NCBI RefSeq assembly: GCF_001514145.1
Contig: NZ_KQ948664.1
Coordinates: 240,523 to 304,522 of the forward strand
Origin: Streptomyces canus
GTDB taxonomy: Bacteria > Actinomycetota > Actinomycetes > Streptomycetales > Streptomycetaceae
Length of the DNA stretch: 64,000 bases
Direction: 5' to 3'
Each line of letters opens with the position of its first letter. The stretch's first letter is position 1. The position numbers were made by a program, and so were the translations under genes. The notes below the pieces were generated by a model. That model ran no database searches. It worked only from the letters and a program-made list of their open reading frames with translations, and had not been told where the DNA came from. Positions 51,740 through 60,417 of this stretch are shown here, piece by piece.

Positions 51740-52477
51740 TCAGGAGCCCGGAGTGTCAAGGCGCAGTGACAGGCCGTCCAGGACGATGTCCAGGGCGGCC
51801 TCGAATTTCGCGTCCCTCAGCGCCGCCGGGTCCGTGGTCGCCGCCTCCTCCGTCTCGGCGTAGCCCTGGGACAGATGGCTGTGCGGGGCCGTCGCCTGTT
51901 GCACCGCGGGCAGGAGACGGGCGATCAGGCCCGACTCGGAGTCACCCGAGCGGGAGACCGTGGTGAGCCAGGCGGCCTCCGTGGTGCTCATGCCGATCAC
52001 GTACGACAGCACCGCGTCGATCGCCGTACCGGGATCGGGGAATCCGGCGGCCGTGAACAGCGCCGCGAGCCGCTCCGAGTAGGACATGAGGTTGGGGCCG
52101 AGATAGGCGAGGCCCGCCTGGCCCAGCACCGGGGGCAGCCACGGGTGCCGCAGAGCCGTCGTACGGAAGGACCGGGCCGCCTCCGTGACGGCCGCGCGCC
52201 ACTCGGGACCGTCCGCCGGCGGGACGTGGATCTCCGCGGCGACCTCGTCCACCGCCAGCTCCATCAGCTCGTCCTTCGTGGCCACGTGCCGGTAGAGGGA
52301 GGCCGCACCGGCGTTCAACCGAGTGGCGAGCTTGCGCATGCTCAGCGCCTCGACGCCCTCCGCGTCCAGCATGACGATCGCCTCGCGCACGATCGCGGCA
52401 CGGCTGAGCGCCGGCTGGTCGGACTCGCGCTGGGGGCGGGCCCAGACGGAGGGGATGGGGCTCGGCTTCGTCGTCAT
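51740..52477 (-). CDS. TetR-family regulator of the adjacent MFS gene
   Basis: 245 residues. HTH at about 25-72 (LSRAAIVREAIVMLDAEGVEALSMRKLATRLNAGAASLYRHVATKDELMELAVDEVAAEI) and a TetR_C_1-like ligand domain. AAGGAG is 6 bp before ATG 52477. Divergent from a DHA2-type transporter with four GCGTAC half-sites between, the classic repressor/efflux pump layout. Ligand unknown. Confidence 0.9.
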   Translation of the reverse strand: MTTKPSPIPSVWARPQRESDQPALSRAAIVREAIVMLDAEGVEALSMRKLATRLNAGAASLYRHVATKDELMELAVDEVAAEIHVPPADGPEWRAAVTEAARSFRTTALRHPWLPPVLGQAGLAYLGPNLMSYSERLAALFTAAGFPDPGTAIDAVLSYVIGMSTTEAAWLTTVSRSGDSESGLIARLLPAVQQATAPHSHLSQGYAETEEAATTDPAALRDAKFEAALDIVLDGLSLRLDTPGS

Positions 52478-52508
52478 CGGTACTCCTTCTTCCGCGGCCC
52501 GACCTGAT

Positions 52509-52575
52509 GCGTACGTCGTTCGCGTTGAGCGTACAGCAGTGGATACTTGCGTACGACGTTCCGGTGTGCGTACAG
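52509..52575. promoter_or_regulatory. two direct copies of a 27-28 bp element (GCGTACG-N-CGTTC...GCGTACAG)
   Basis: Copy 1 is 52509-52536 and copy 2 is 52549-52575; each begins GCGTACG(T/A)CGTTC and ends GCGTACAG. They lie between the tetR and MFS starts, so they are probable TetR operators. Confidence 0.6.
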
Positions 52576-52622
52576 TGTTCGCAACGAGGGAACGGTGTTC
52601 ACGAAGTCGGAGGGGAACTGTC

Positions 52623-54116
52623 ATGGACGACGCCTTGAAAGCCCGCAACCCACGCCGCTGGTGGATCCTGGTCGTGCTCTGCCTCAGCAGCCTGGTACTG
52701 GTCGTCGACAGCATGGCGCTGACCGTGGCGGTGCCGGTCATGACCGAGGAGATCGGGGCGAGCACCCAGGACACCCAATGGATCCTGGACTCCTACATCC
52801 TGGTCTTCGCCGGCCTCCTGCTCACCTCCGGCAGTCTGGGCGACCGATTCGGCCGCCGGAAGGTGATGCTGATCGGGCTCCTGCTCTTCGGGGCGGCCTC
52901 ACTGGCCGCGACCTGGTGCACCACCCCCGGCGAAGTGATAGCCGTACGCGTCGCGATGGGCATCGGCGGCGCCCTGATCATGCCGTCCACGCTCTCGATC
53001 CTCATCACCGTCTTCGACGAGGACGAACGCGGCAAGGCGATGGCGGCCTGGAGCTCGGTGGCGATGCTCGGTCTCGTCGGCAGCCCGGTGCTCGGCGGCG
53101 TTCTGATCGACCACTTCTCCTGGCAGTCCATCTTCTACCTGAACGTGCCGGTCGTGGCCCTGGCGATCGTCGCCGGTCTGACGCTGATGCCGGAGTCGAA
53201 AGCGCCCTGGCAGAAGGCCGACCCGCTGGGCGCCGTGCTGTCGGCGGCCGGGATGACCGCCCTCGTCTGGTGGATCATCGAACTCCCGCAGCACGGGGTG
53301 TGGACGGCCGCCCTGCCCGTCGCCGTGGTGTCCCTGGCCGGCTTCGTGATCTGGGAGAACGTCACGAAGTCCCCCATGGTCCCGCTGGTCCTCTTCAAGC
53401 ACCGCGACTTCAGCGGCGGTTCGCTCTCGCTGGCCCTGGTCCAGACAGGCAACGGCGGCCTGCTGCTCGTGCTCACCCAGTACCTCCAGTTCGTGCTCGG
53501 CTACTCACCGGTCAAGGCGGGCCTGGCCTTCCTGCCCCTGGCGGTCACGGCCCTGCTGGGCAACGGCGTGGGTGTGAAGCTCGCCGCGAAGTACGGCAAC
53601 CGATGGGTGATCCTCGCGGGCATGCTGGTGATGGTGGCCTGCTTCGCCCTGCTGACCACGGTCACGGCGGACTCCGGCTTCACCGTCCCGGCAGTCGCGC
53701 TCGGGCTGCTCGGGCTCGGTGCGGGTCTGGCGATGCCGGCCGCGGTGGCGGCCCTGATGGGTACGATCCCCGAGGACAAAGCGGGCGTCGGCTCGGCTCT
53801 GAACGACACCGTCCAGCAGGCCGGTACCGCACTGGGCATCGCGATCCTGGGTTCGCTCCTGTCGAGCGGCTTCGCGGCCCGGATGCCCGAGGGAACGCCG
53901 GAGCAGGCGAGGCACTCGATAGCAGCGGCGGTGGCCCTGAAGGATCCGGGGCTGGTGGCGTCGGCCCGCGAGGCCTTCACCGCCTCCATGTCCATGACCT
54001 TCACGGTCAGCGCGATCGGTGTCCTGGCGGCGGCACTGCTGGCGACGCTCGTGATGCGGGACGACCGGCGGACACCGGAGAAGACGGCTGATCGGGAACC
54101 GGAGCTCGCCGCCTGA
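52623..54116 (+). CDS. DHA2-family (14-helix) drug efflux MFS transporter
   Basis: 497 residues with 14 predicted helices. Motif A is GDRFGRRKVMLIG; the motif C region lies in AMLGLVGSPVLGGVLIDHFSWQSIFYLNVPV. Typical multidrug exporters of the EmrB/QacA type have this plan. GGAGGGGAACTGTC precedes ATG 52623; a longer frame to 52323 would run through the regulator gene. A terminator follows. Confidence 0.9.
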   Translation: MDDALKARNPRRWWILVVLCLSSLVLVVDSMALTVAVPVMTEEIGASTQDTQWILDSYILVFAGLLLTSGSLGDRFGRRKVMLIGLLLFGAASLAATWCTTPGEVIAVRVAMGIGGALIMPSTLSILITVFDEDERGKAMAAWSSVAMLGLVGSPVLGGVLIDHFSWQSIFYLNVPVVALAIVAGLTLMPESKAPWQKADPLGAVLSAAGMTALVWWIIELPQHGVWTAALPVAVVSLAGFVIWENVTKSPMVPLVLFKHRDFSGGSLSLALVQTGNGGLLLVLTQYLQFVLGYSPVKAGLAFLPLAVTALLGNGVGVKLAAKYGNRWVILAGMLVMVACFALLTTVTADSGFTVPAVALGLLGLGAGLAMPAAVAALMGTIPEDKAGVGSALNDTVQQAGTALGIAILGSLLSSGFAARMPEGTPEQARHSIAAAVALKDPGLVASAREAFTASMSMTFTVSAIGVLAAALLATLVMRDDRRTPEKTADREPELAA

Positions 54117-54144
54117 CCTCTTCAGGTGATGCGGGGTCTCGGAG

Positions 54145-54174
54145 AAGCCTGGAGGGAATGTCCTCCGGGCTTTT
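54145..54174 (+). terminator. terminator after the DHA2 transporter
   Basis: AAGCCTGGAGG pairs with CCTCCGGGCTT (one mismatch) and is followed by TTTT. Confidence 0.8.
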
Positions 54175-54236
54175 GCCGTTAGAGGTGGCAGAAAGTTCAA
54201 CGCTCAACTAAACTCGAACCACAAGGAGGTACCGAC

Positions 54237-55208
54237 ATGCCTGCAGTGACTGTCGACAACCCGCTGACCCTGCCTCGCGTGGCCGCGACGGCGGACGCGG
54301 TGGCCCGTCCCGTCCTCGGCGTGACGACGGCGCCGAGTGGCTTCGAGGGCGAGGGCTTCCCGGTGCGACGGGCGTTCGCCGGGATCCATTACCGGAACCT
54401 CGACCCGTTCATCATGATGGATCAGATGGGCGAGGTGGATTATGCGCCCGGCGAGCCGAAGGGGACCCCCTGGCACCCGCACCGTGGCTTCGAGACCGTC
54501 ACCTACATCATCGACGGGATCTTCGACCACCAGGACTCCAACGGTGGTGGCGGCACCATCACCAACGGCGACACCCAGTGGATGACGGCCGGCTCGGGTC
54601 TCCTCCACATCGAGGCTCCGCCGGAGGCGCTCGTCATGTCCGGCGGTCTCTTCCACGGCCTCCAGCTGTGGGTGAACCTGCCGGCCAAGGACAAGATGAT
54701 GGCGCCGCGGTACCAGGACATCCGGGGTGGCCACGTGCAACTCCTGTCGACCCCCGACGGTGGCGCACTGCTCCGTGTCATCGCGGGTGAGCTGGACGGT
54801 CACCAGGGCCCCGGTATCACCCACACCCCGATCACGATGATCCATGCGACGGTGGCACCCGGCGCCGAACTCACACTTCCGTGGCGTGAGGACTTCAACG
54901 GACTGGCGTACGTGCTGGCGGGCCGCGGTTCGGTGGGTGCGGAGCGCCGACCGATCCACCTGGGCCAGACGGCGGTCTTCGGAGCCGGCGGCTCCCTGAC
55001 GGTCCGCGCGGACGAGAAGCAGGACTCCCACACGCCGGACCTGGAGGTCGTACTCCTGGGCGGGCAGCCGATCCGCGAACCGATGGTGCACTACGGTCCG
55101 TTCGTCATGAACACCCGTGATGAGCTGCAGCAGGCGTTCGACGACTTCCAGAAGGGACGGCTGGGGACGATCCCCGCGGTGCATGGAATGTCGGAGGGCG
55201 GCCTGTAA
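54237..55208 (+). CDS. pirin family protein
   Basis: 323-residue bicupin. The metal ligands of pirins are visible in GTPWHPHRGFETVTYIIDGIFDHQDSNGGGG and TAGSGLLHIEAPPE (three His and a Glu). Prokaryotic pirins are iron proteins, some with quercetinase activity, induced by stress. AGGAGGT before ATG 54237 is an ideal ribosome site. The upstream AGTTCAACGCTCAACT (about 54193-54208) has matching AGTT/AACT ends and could bind a MarR-type repressor. Confidence 0.92.
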   Translation: MPAVTVDNPLTLPRVAATADAVARPVLGVTTAPSGFEGEGFPVRRAFAGIHYRNLDPFIMMDQMGEVDYAPGEPKGTPWHPHRGFETVTYIIDGIFDHQDSNGGGGTITNGDTQWMTAGSGLLHIEAPPEALVMSGGLFHGLQLWVNLPAKDKMMAPRYQDIRGGHVQLLSTPDGGALLRVIAGELDGHQGPGITHTPITMIHATVAPGAELTLPWREDFNGLAYVLAGRGSVGAERRPIHLGQTAVFGAGGSLTVRADEKQDSHTPDLEVVLLGGQPIREPMVHYGPFVMNTRDELQQAFDDFQKGRLGTIPAVHGMSEGGL

Positions 55209-55241
55209 GGGCTGCGAGGACGAGTACGGTACGGACAAGGC

Positions 55242-55272
55242 CCGAAGCCGCAAGCTTGGATTGCGGCTTCGG
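55242..55272. terminator. bidirectional terminator between pirin and the BRO-like gene
   Basis: CCGAAGCCGCAA pairs perfectly with TTGCGGCTTCGG across a 7-base loop, between convergent stops at 55208 and 55299. Confidence 0.85.
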
Positions 55273-55298
55273 ACCTGTTCTGTGTGGGCGCTCAGGGG

Positions 55299-56117
55299 CT
55301 ACGGCAGCACGTAGAACGGTGCGCCGTCAGGAGCCCGGCCCACCTGCCGCACGCACCCATGCTCGGACAGCAACTCCAGGCAATCGCGGACGCGGTCGGG
55401 TGTCAGCCCTGTGCAGACGGCGATCTCCTCCATGCTGTAGTCGGCTCCGCCGTGCAGCAGGGCCGGGGCCAAGTGGGCAGCCACCTTGTGGATGTCCTCG
55501 GTGATCACGAGGTTCCTGGTCTTCCAGTTGATCAGGAGTTGCTCGGGCGTCAACTCCGGTGCCTGGACGGGCCGGGCGCGGTCGGTGGGCCGTCGGAGGG
55601 TCTGGGCGATGTCCCGCAGCACCTCGACCATCGCGGTCTGGCTGTTGTTGATCTGCCGCAGTAGCTCGTCCGTCCGGATGCTCCGCTGTTCGAGTGCGAC
55701 GAGGGCATCGGTGATCTGCTGCGGCATGACGTAGGCCGTGCAACCGGTGGGGCCGGGCTGCACGGTGGCCGGTTCCAGGGAGTAGGAGCCGTCGCGCTGG
55801 ATGGTGGCGATGACCTCCGAGACCCACTCCTTGAAGTGCCGGGAGGCGGGCTTTGTGCAGCCGTTGACCAACCGGATCAGACCCTGGAGATCCACCAGGT
55901 TCATGTCTCGTCGCCACTCCCGACCTGCGGGAATGCTGAGAGTGTGCCTTCCAGTCACACTCTCGAGAAAGTCTCGGTGTTCTTCGGGAACGTGGTCCAG
56001 CAGTGCCTTTCGGGTAGTGATGTACCCCAGCTCTTTGCACACGTCCACCGCCGGGAACCAGTGTGTCCCGTCCGGCATCGTCAATCTCCGCACCCGCGCC
56101 CCCGTCGCCGCGAACAC
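55299..56117 (-). CDS. BRO-N domain (phage antirepressor-like) protein, 5' end probably frameshifted
   Basis: 272 residues from GTG 56117. Residues 1-110 form a BRO-N domain (VRRLTMPDGTHWFPAVDVCKELGYITTRKALLDHVPEEHRDFLESV, NLVDLQGLIRLVNGCTKPASRHFKEWVSEVIATIQRDGSY); the middle is helical; the end is a winged-helix-like domain (YSMEEIAVCTGLTPDRVRDCLELLSEHGCVRQVG). BRO proteins come from phages and bind DNA. No ribosome site precedes GTG 56117. A good site (GGAGGTG) precedes ATG 56181, but that frame is shifted by one base (see findings). Codon bias is weaker than in neighbours. Confidence 0.7.
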   Translation of the reverse strand: MFAATGARVRRLTMPDGTHWFPAVDVCKELGYITTRKALLDHVPEEHRDFLESVTGRHTLSIPAGREWRRDMNLVDLQGLIRLVNGCTKPASRHFKEWVSEVIATIQRDGSYSLEPATVQPGPTGCTAYVMPQQITDALVALEQRSIRTDELLRQINNSQTAMVEVLRDIAQTLRRPTDRARPVQAPELTPEQLLINWKTRNLVITEDIHKVAAHLAPALLHGGADYSMEEIAVCTGLTPDRVRDCLELLSEHGCVRQVGRAPDGAPFYVLP

Positions 56118-56249
56118 GAAGTCGTTGATGTCGATCGCGTCCTGGCGCTGTTCCGTCTTGTTCTGCTCGTCCGTCGAGCATCACCTCCGCTCCGGAAACT
56201 AGGCACCGGCGCTTGCAACTGATGTCCGAAGGAAGGTCGTTCACCCGAT

Positions 56250-56411
56250 ATGGCGAAAGAAGTATCGATTCAGTCGCTGTCGTGGAGCCGCGGCTCCAGC
56301 CGAACCGCGATTCTCGGGACGCTGCTCGCCGTACCGCTGACCGCCGCCGCCTCCGGTGTCGTGGACGAGTTGCGGGAGCGCTACTCGCCGGCCTCCCCCG
56401 AGGACTCGTAG
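56250..56411 (+). pseudogene. possible C-terminal remnant of an AI-2E-type transporter
   Basis: A 53-codon frame reading SSRTAILGTLLAVPLTAAASGVVDELRERYSPASPEDS resembles the end of AI-2E/PerM transporters (GALLAVPLTA...VVxELR). The rest of the gene is missing and the ribosome site is poor. It overlaps the end of the convergent phosphatase gene by 31 bp. Confidence 0.4.
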
Positions 56412-58507
56412 AGCTCGAACCAGATGCTCTTGCCCTCTCCCTGGGGGTCCACCCCCCACAGGTCCGCGAGGAGTTCGATCAGCATCAGGCCGCGGCCCGA
56501 GGAGGCCAGTTCGCCGGGGCGGCGTTTGTGCGGGAGGTCGTCGCTGGTGTCGGTGACCTCGATGCGCATCCGCCGGTCGCCCGCCTCACCGCGGACCTCG
56601 GCGAGCAGCAGTGCGTCCGCGTCGGTGTGGACCAGGACGTTGGTCAGCATCTCGGACAGCAGCAGGACCGCCGAGTCGACCTGGTCGGCGGAGGGCCAGT
56701 CGTGCAGCAGTTCGCGCAGTTGCCGGCGGGCCACGCCGACCCGTTCCGGTTCCGCCTGGGCGACCGAGAGCATCGTGCGGCGGACCGGCGGCGCCGCGAC
56801 GGCCGTGTCCCCGCAGCCGCAGCCCTCTGACTGCCGGCACAGCAGCAGGACCGCGATGTCGTCCTCGCGGCGGTCGGCGAAGGGGCCGGTGGTGTGGTGG
56901 GAGGAGGGGCCGTGGACGGCCTGGACCAGGGCGTCGGCGAGTTCCTCGAGGCCGCCGTCGTGGCTCTCCAGGATGGTGCGGATGCGCTTCCAGCCGGTCT
57001 CGAAGTCGTGGCCGCCGGTCTCGATCAGCCCGTCGGTGCAGAGCATGAGCGTCTCGCCGGGCTCCAGGACGATCCGGGTCGTGGGGTAGTCGGCGTCCGG
57101 GTCGATGCCGAGGGGGAGACCGCCGGCCGTGCTGCGGGCCAGGACCGTGCCGTCGGCCTTGCGGGTCGCCGGGTCCGGATGGCCTGCCCGGGCCACCTCC
57201 AGGACGCCGGTCACCGGATCGCACTCGACGTACAGGCAGGTCGCGAAGCGCGTGTCGGAGGGGGCGTCGACGCCGTACGTCATGCCGTTCAGGAAGCGTG
57301 AGGCGCGGGAGAGGACCGCGTCGGGGCGGTGGCCCTCGGCGGCGTAGGCGCGCAGGGCGATCCGGAGCTGGCCCATGAGGCCCGCCGCCCGCACGTCATG
57401 GCCCTGGACGTCCCCGATGGCCAGGGCGAACCTGCCGTTGGGAAGCGGGATCATGTCGTACCAGTCGCCGCCGACCTGGAGGCCGCCGCCGGTGGGGACA
57501 TAGCGGGCGGCGACGGTCATGCCCGGTATCTCGGGGCCGAGGGTGGGGAGCATCGAGCGCTGGAGGCCGTCGGTCAGCTCGCGCTCCGACTCGGCGAGGC
57601 CCGCGCGGGACAGGGCCTGGGCCAGCATCCGTGCCACCGTGGTGAGGACCGAGCGCTCGTCCGGTGTGAACGCGACCGGGTAGGCGAAGCCCGCCATCCA
57701 CGCGCCCATCGTGCGGCCGGCCACCGTCAGCGGGAGGAACGCCCAGGACTGGCGCTCGAAGCGCTGGGCGAGCGGCCAGGTGACCGGATAGCGGGTGCGG
57801 TAGGCCTCGGGGCTGGAGAGATAGACGGCACGGCCGGTGCGCACGACCTCGGCGGCCGGGTAGTCCGTCTCCAGGGACATGTGGGAGAAGGGGCTCTCGT
57901 CTCCGGGCTGCTGTCCGTGGTGGCCGATGATCGTCAGGCGGTCGCCCTCGACGCCGAAGACGGCCAGGCCGTCGGGGCTGAAGCCCGGCATGGACAGGCC
58001 CGCGGCGACCCGCAGCACCTCGGCGGTGGAGCGGGCCTCGGCCAGGGCGCGGCCGGCGTCCAGCAGAAAGGCCTCGCGGGAGCGCCGCCAGTCGCCGGTG
58101 ACCGCGGTGCGTCCGGCGGGGGTGCCGGGCACCGGCTCGGTGACCTCCTGGAGCGTGCCGATCAGCTGGAACGACTTCTTCTCCGTGTCGTAGGACGGCT
58201 TGGAGCGGCTGCGTACGGTACGGATCACCCGGCCCCGCTCGTCCATGATCCTGATCCGGACCTCGGCGAGCGTGTCCTCGGCGACGGCGAGCCCGACGAC
58301 GCTGGTGATCTCGTTCCAGTCGACCGGGTGGAGACGGGCCCGGGCCTGGGCCTCGGTGAGGGTGGTCCGTTGGGCGGGCAGCCCGAGCAGCCGAGCTGCC
58401 TCGGCGTCGACCGTGACCAGCTCGGTGGCGGTATCCCAGTGCCACAGGCCGGTCGCGAGGGCGGTGAGGACGTCCCCCACGGCGGGCAGGGGCTCACCAG
58501 TGCGCAT
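56381..58507 (-). CDS. SpoIIE-type PP2C phosphatase with PAS, GAF and ATPase domains
   Basis: 708 residues: PAS-like N-terminus (about 10-130), GAF domain (about 150-310), SpoIIE phosphatase (GLQVGGDWYDMIPLPNGRFALAIGDVQGHDVRAAGLMGQLRIALRAYAAEG, VLCTDGLIE region MLCTDGLIETGG) and a C-terminal anti-sigma-type ATPase (SEMLTNVLVHT, RRPGELASSGRGLMLIELLADLWGV). Such proteins both dephosphorylate anti-anti-sigma factors and may phosphorylate them, linking signals to SigB-like stress control. No partner STAS protein is nearby. ATG 58507 is used; the 3' end overlaps a transporter remnant. Confidence 0.92.
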   Translation of the reverse strand: MRTGEPLPAVGDVLTALATGLWHWDTATELVTVDAEAARLLGLPAQRTTLTEAQARARLHPVDWNEITSVVGLAVAEDTLAEVRIRIMDERGRVIRTVRSRSKPSYDTEKKSFQLIGTLQEVTEPVPGTPAGRTAVTGDWRRSREAFLLDAGRALAEARSTAEVLRVAAGLSMPGFSPDGLAVFGVEGDRLTIIGHHGQQPGDESPFSHMSLETDYPAAEVVRTGRAVYLSSPEAYRTRYPVTWPLAQRFERQSWAFLPLTVAGRTMGAWMAGFAYPVAFTPDERSVLTTVARMLAQALSRAGLAESERELTDGLQRSMLPTLGPEIPGMTVAARYVPTGGGLQVGGDWYDMIPLPNGRFALAIGDVQGHDVRAAGLMGQLRIALRAYAAEGHRPDAVLSRASRFLNGMTYGVDAPSDTRFATCLYVECDPVTGVLEVARAGHPDPATRKADGTVLARSTAGGLPLGIDPDADYPTTRIVLEPGETLMLCTDGLIETGGHDFETGWKRIRTILESHDGGLEELADALVQAVHGPSSHHTTGPFADRREDDIAVLLLCRQSEGCGCGDTAVAAPPVRRTMLSVAQAEPERVGVARRQLRELLHDWPSADQVDSAVLLLSEMLTNVLVHTDADALLLAEVRGEAGDRRMRIEVTDTSDDLPHKRRPGELASSGRGLMLIELLADLWGVDPQGEGKSIWFELYESSGEAGE

Positions 58508-58602
58508 TGCCCCACTTTAAGAACAGGAGTTCCCGGAGTGCCACTGTTGGCCGAGTTGTAATAGTGGGAAGCGGTCCCGGGGGCCCCGGTAGGCTTGGGG
58601 GA

Positions 58603-58616
58603 GTTTCACGTGAAAC
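58603..58616. other. second parS site (GTTTCACGTGAAAC), upstream of aspS
   Basis: Perfect 14-bp ParB site in the 142-bp gap between the divergent phosphatase and aspS genes, 33 bp before the aspS ATG. Identical to the copy 40.9 kb to the left. Confidence 0.92.
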
Positions 58617-58649
58617 AAACCCCGATCCGCGAAGGCTGGATGAACGACG

Positions 58650-60413
58650 ATGCATCGGTACAGGTCCCACACCTGCGGCGAGCTCCGCTCCTCTGACGTC
58701 GGCACCGACGTCCGACTGAGTGGCTGGCTGCACAATCGGCGCGACCTGGGCGGCATCCTCTTCATCGATCTGCGCGATCACTACGGCATCACGCAGCTGG
58801 TCGCCCGGCCGGGCACCCCCGCGTACGAGGCCCTCGACAAGCTGACCAAGGAGTCCACGGTCCGCGTCGACGGCAAGGTCGTCTCCCGCGGTACCGAGAA
58901 CGTCAACGCGGATCTGCCCACGGGTGAGATCGAGGTCGAGGTCGGCGAGGTGGAGCTGCTCGGCGCGGCCGCCCCGCTGCCGTTCACGATCAACACCGAG
59001 GACGGGGTCAACGAGGAGCGGCGCCTGGAGTACCGCTTCCTCGACCTGCGCCGTGAGCGCATGCACAAGAACATCATGCTGCGTACGGCGGTGATCTCCG
59101 CGATCCGTCACAAGATGACGGCGCTGGGCTTCAACGAGATGGCGACCCCGATCCTGTCGGCGACCTCCCCCGAGGGCGCCCGCGACTTCGTGGTCCCCTC
59201 CCGGCTGAACCCGGGCAAGTTCTACGCGCTCCCCCAGGCGCCGCAGCAGTTCAAGCAGCTGCTGATGATCTCGGGCTTCGACCGCTACTTCCAGATCGCG
59301 CCCTGTTTCCGTGACGAGGACGCGCGCGCGGACCGTTCGCCGGGCGAGTTCTACCAGCTCGACGTCGAGATGAGCTTCGTCGAGCAGGAGGACGTCTTCC
59401 AGCCGATCGAGAAGCTCATGACCGAGCTGTTCGAGGAGTTCGGCAACGGACGTCACGTCACGTCTCCCTTCCCGCGGATCCCGTTCCGCGAGGCGATGCT
59501 GAAGTACGGCTCCGACAAGCCGGACCTGCGGGCCCAACTGGAGCTTGTCGACATCACCGACGTCTTCGAGGGCTCGGAGTTCAAGGCGTTCGCCGGCAAG
59601 CACGTGCGGGCGCTGGCGGTGCCGGACGTCTCCGCGCAGCCGCGGAAGTTCTTCGACCAGCTCGGTGACTACGCCGTCTCCCAGGGCGCCAGGGGCCTGG
59701 CTTGGGTCCGCGTCACCGAGGACGGCTCGCTGACCGGCCCGATCGCGAAGTTCCTCACCGAGGAGAACGTCGCCGAGCTGACCAAGCGCCTGTCGCTGGC
59801 CGCCGGTCACGCGGTGTTCTTCGGTGCGGGCGAGTTCGACGAGGTCTCGAAGATCATGGGCGCGGTGCGGGTCGAGGCCGCCAAGCGCGCCGGGCACTTC
59901 GAGGAGGGCGTGTTCCGGTTCTGCTGGATCGTCGACTTCCCGATGTACGAGAAGGACGAGGAGACCGGCGCGATCGACTTCTCGCACAACCCGTTCTCCA
60001 TGCCGCAGGGCGGTCTTGAGGCCCTGGAGACCCAGGACCCGCTGGACATCCTGGGCTGGCAGTACGACATCGTCTGCAACGGCGTGGAGCTGTCCTCCGG
60101 CGCGATCCGGAACCACGAGCCCGAGATCATGCTGAAGGCGTTCGAGATCGCGGGCTACGACCGTGAGACCGTCGAGGAGAAGTTCGCCGGCATGCTGCGC
60201 GCGTTCCGCTTCGGCGCCCCGCCGCACGGCGGTATCGCCCCGGGTGTCGACCGCATCGTGATGCTCCTCGCGGACGAGCCGAACATCCGCGAGACCATCT
60301 CCTTCCCGCTCAACGGCAACGCCCAGGACCTGATGATGGGCGCGCCGACGGAGCTGGAGGAGGCCCGGCTGCGGGAGCTGCACCTGTCGGTGCGCAAGCC
60401 GCAGCCGAAGTAG
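58650..60413 (+). CDS. aspS: aspartyl-tRNA synthetase
   Basis: 587 residues, the bacterial-type class IIb enzyme that attaches Asp to tRNA-Asp. OB-fold anticodon domain (VRLSGWLHNRRDLGGILFIDLRDHYGITQLV), motif 1 region (MLRTAVISAIRHKMTALGFNEMATPIL), motif 2 (FQIAPCFRDEDARADRSPGEFYQLDVEMSF), the GAD insertion (about 280-410) and motif 3 (GGIAPGVDRIVMLLADEPNIRETISFP). Length is normal. ATG 58650 follows GAAGG weakly. The leader contains a parS site; a strong terminator overlaps the next gene's start. Confidence 0.97.
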   Translation: MHRYRSHTCGELRSSDVGTDVRLSGWLHNRRDLGGILFIDLRDHYGITQLVARPGTPAYEALDKLTKESTVRVDGKVVSRGTENVNADLPTGEIEVEVGEVELLGAAAPLPFTINTEDGVNEERRLEYRFLDLRRERMHKNIMLRTAVISAIRHKMTALGFNEMATPILSATSPEGARDFVVPSRLNPGKFYALPQAPQQFKQLLMISGFDRYFQIAPCFRDEDARADRSPGEFYQLDVEMSFVEQEDVFQPIEKLMTELFEEFGNGRHVTSPFPRIPFREAMLKYGSDKPDLRAQLELVDITDVFEGSEFKAFAGKHVRALAVPDVSAQPRKFFDQLGDYAVSQGARGLAWVRVTEDGSLTGPIAKFLTEENVAELTKRLSLAAGHAVFFGAGEFDEVSKIMGAVRVEAAKRAGHFEEGVFRFCWIVDFPMYEKDEETGAIDFSHNPFSMPQGGLEALETQDPLDILGWQYDIVCNGVELSSGAIRNHEPEIMLKAFEIAGYDRETVEEKFAGMLRAFRFGAPPHGGIAPGVDRIVMLLADEPNIRETISFPLNGNAQDLMMGAPTELEEARLRELHLSVRKPQPK

Positions 60414-60417
60414 GGCT

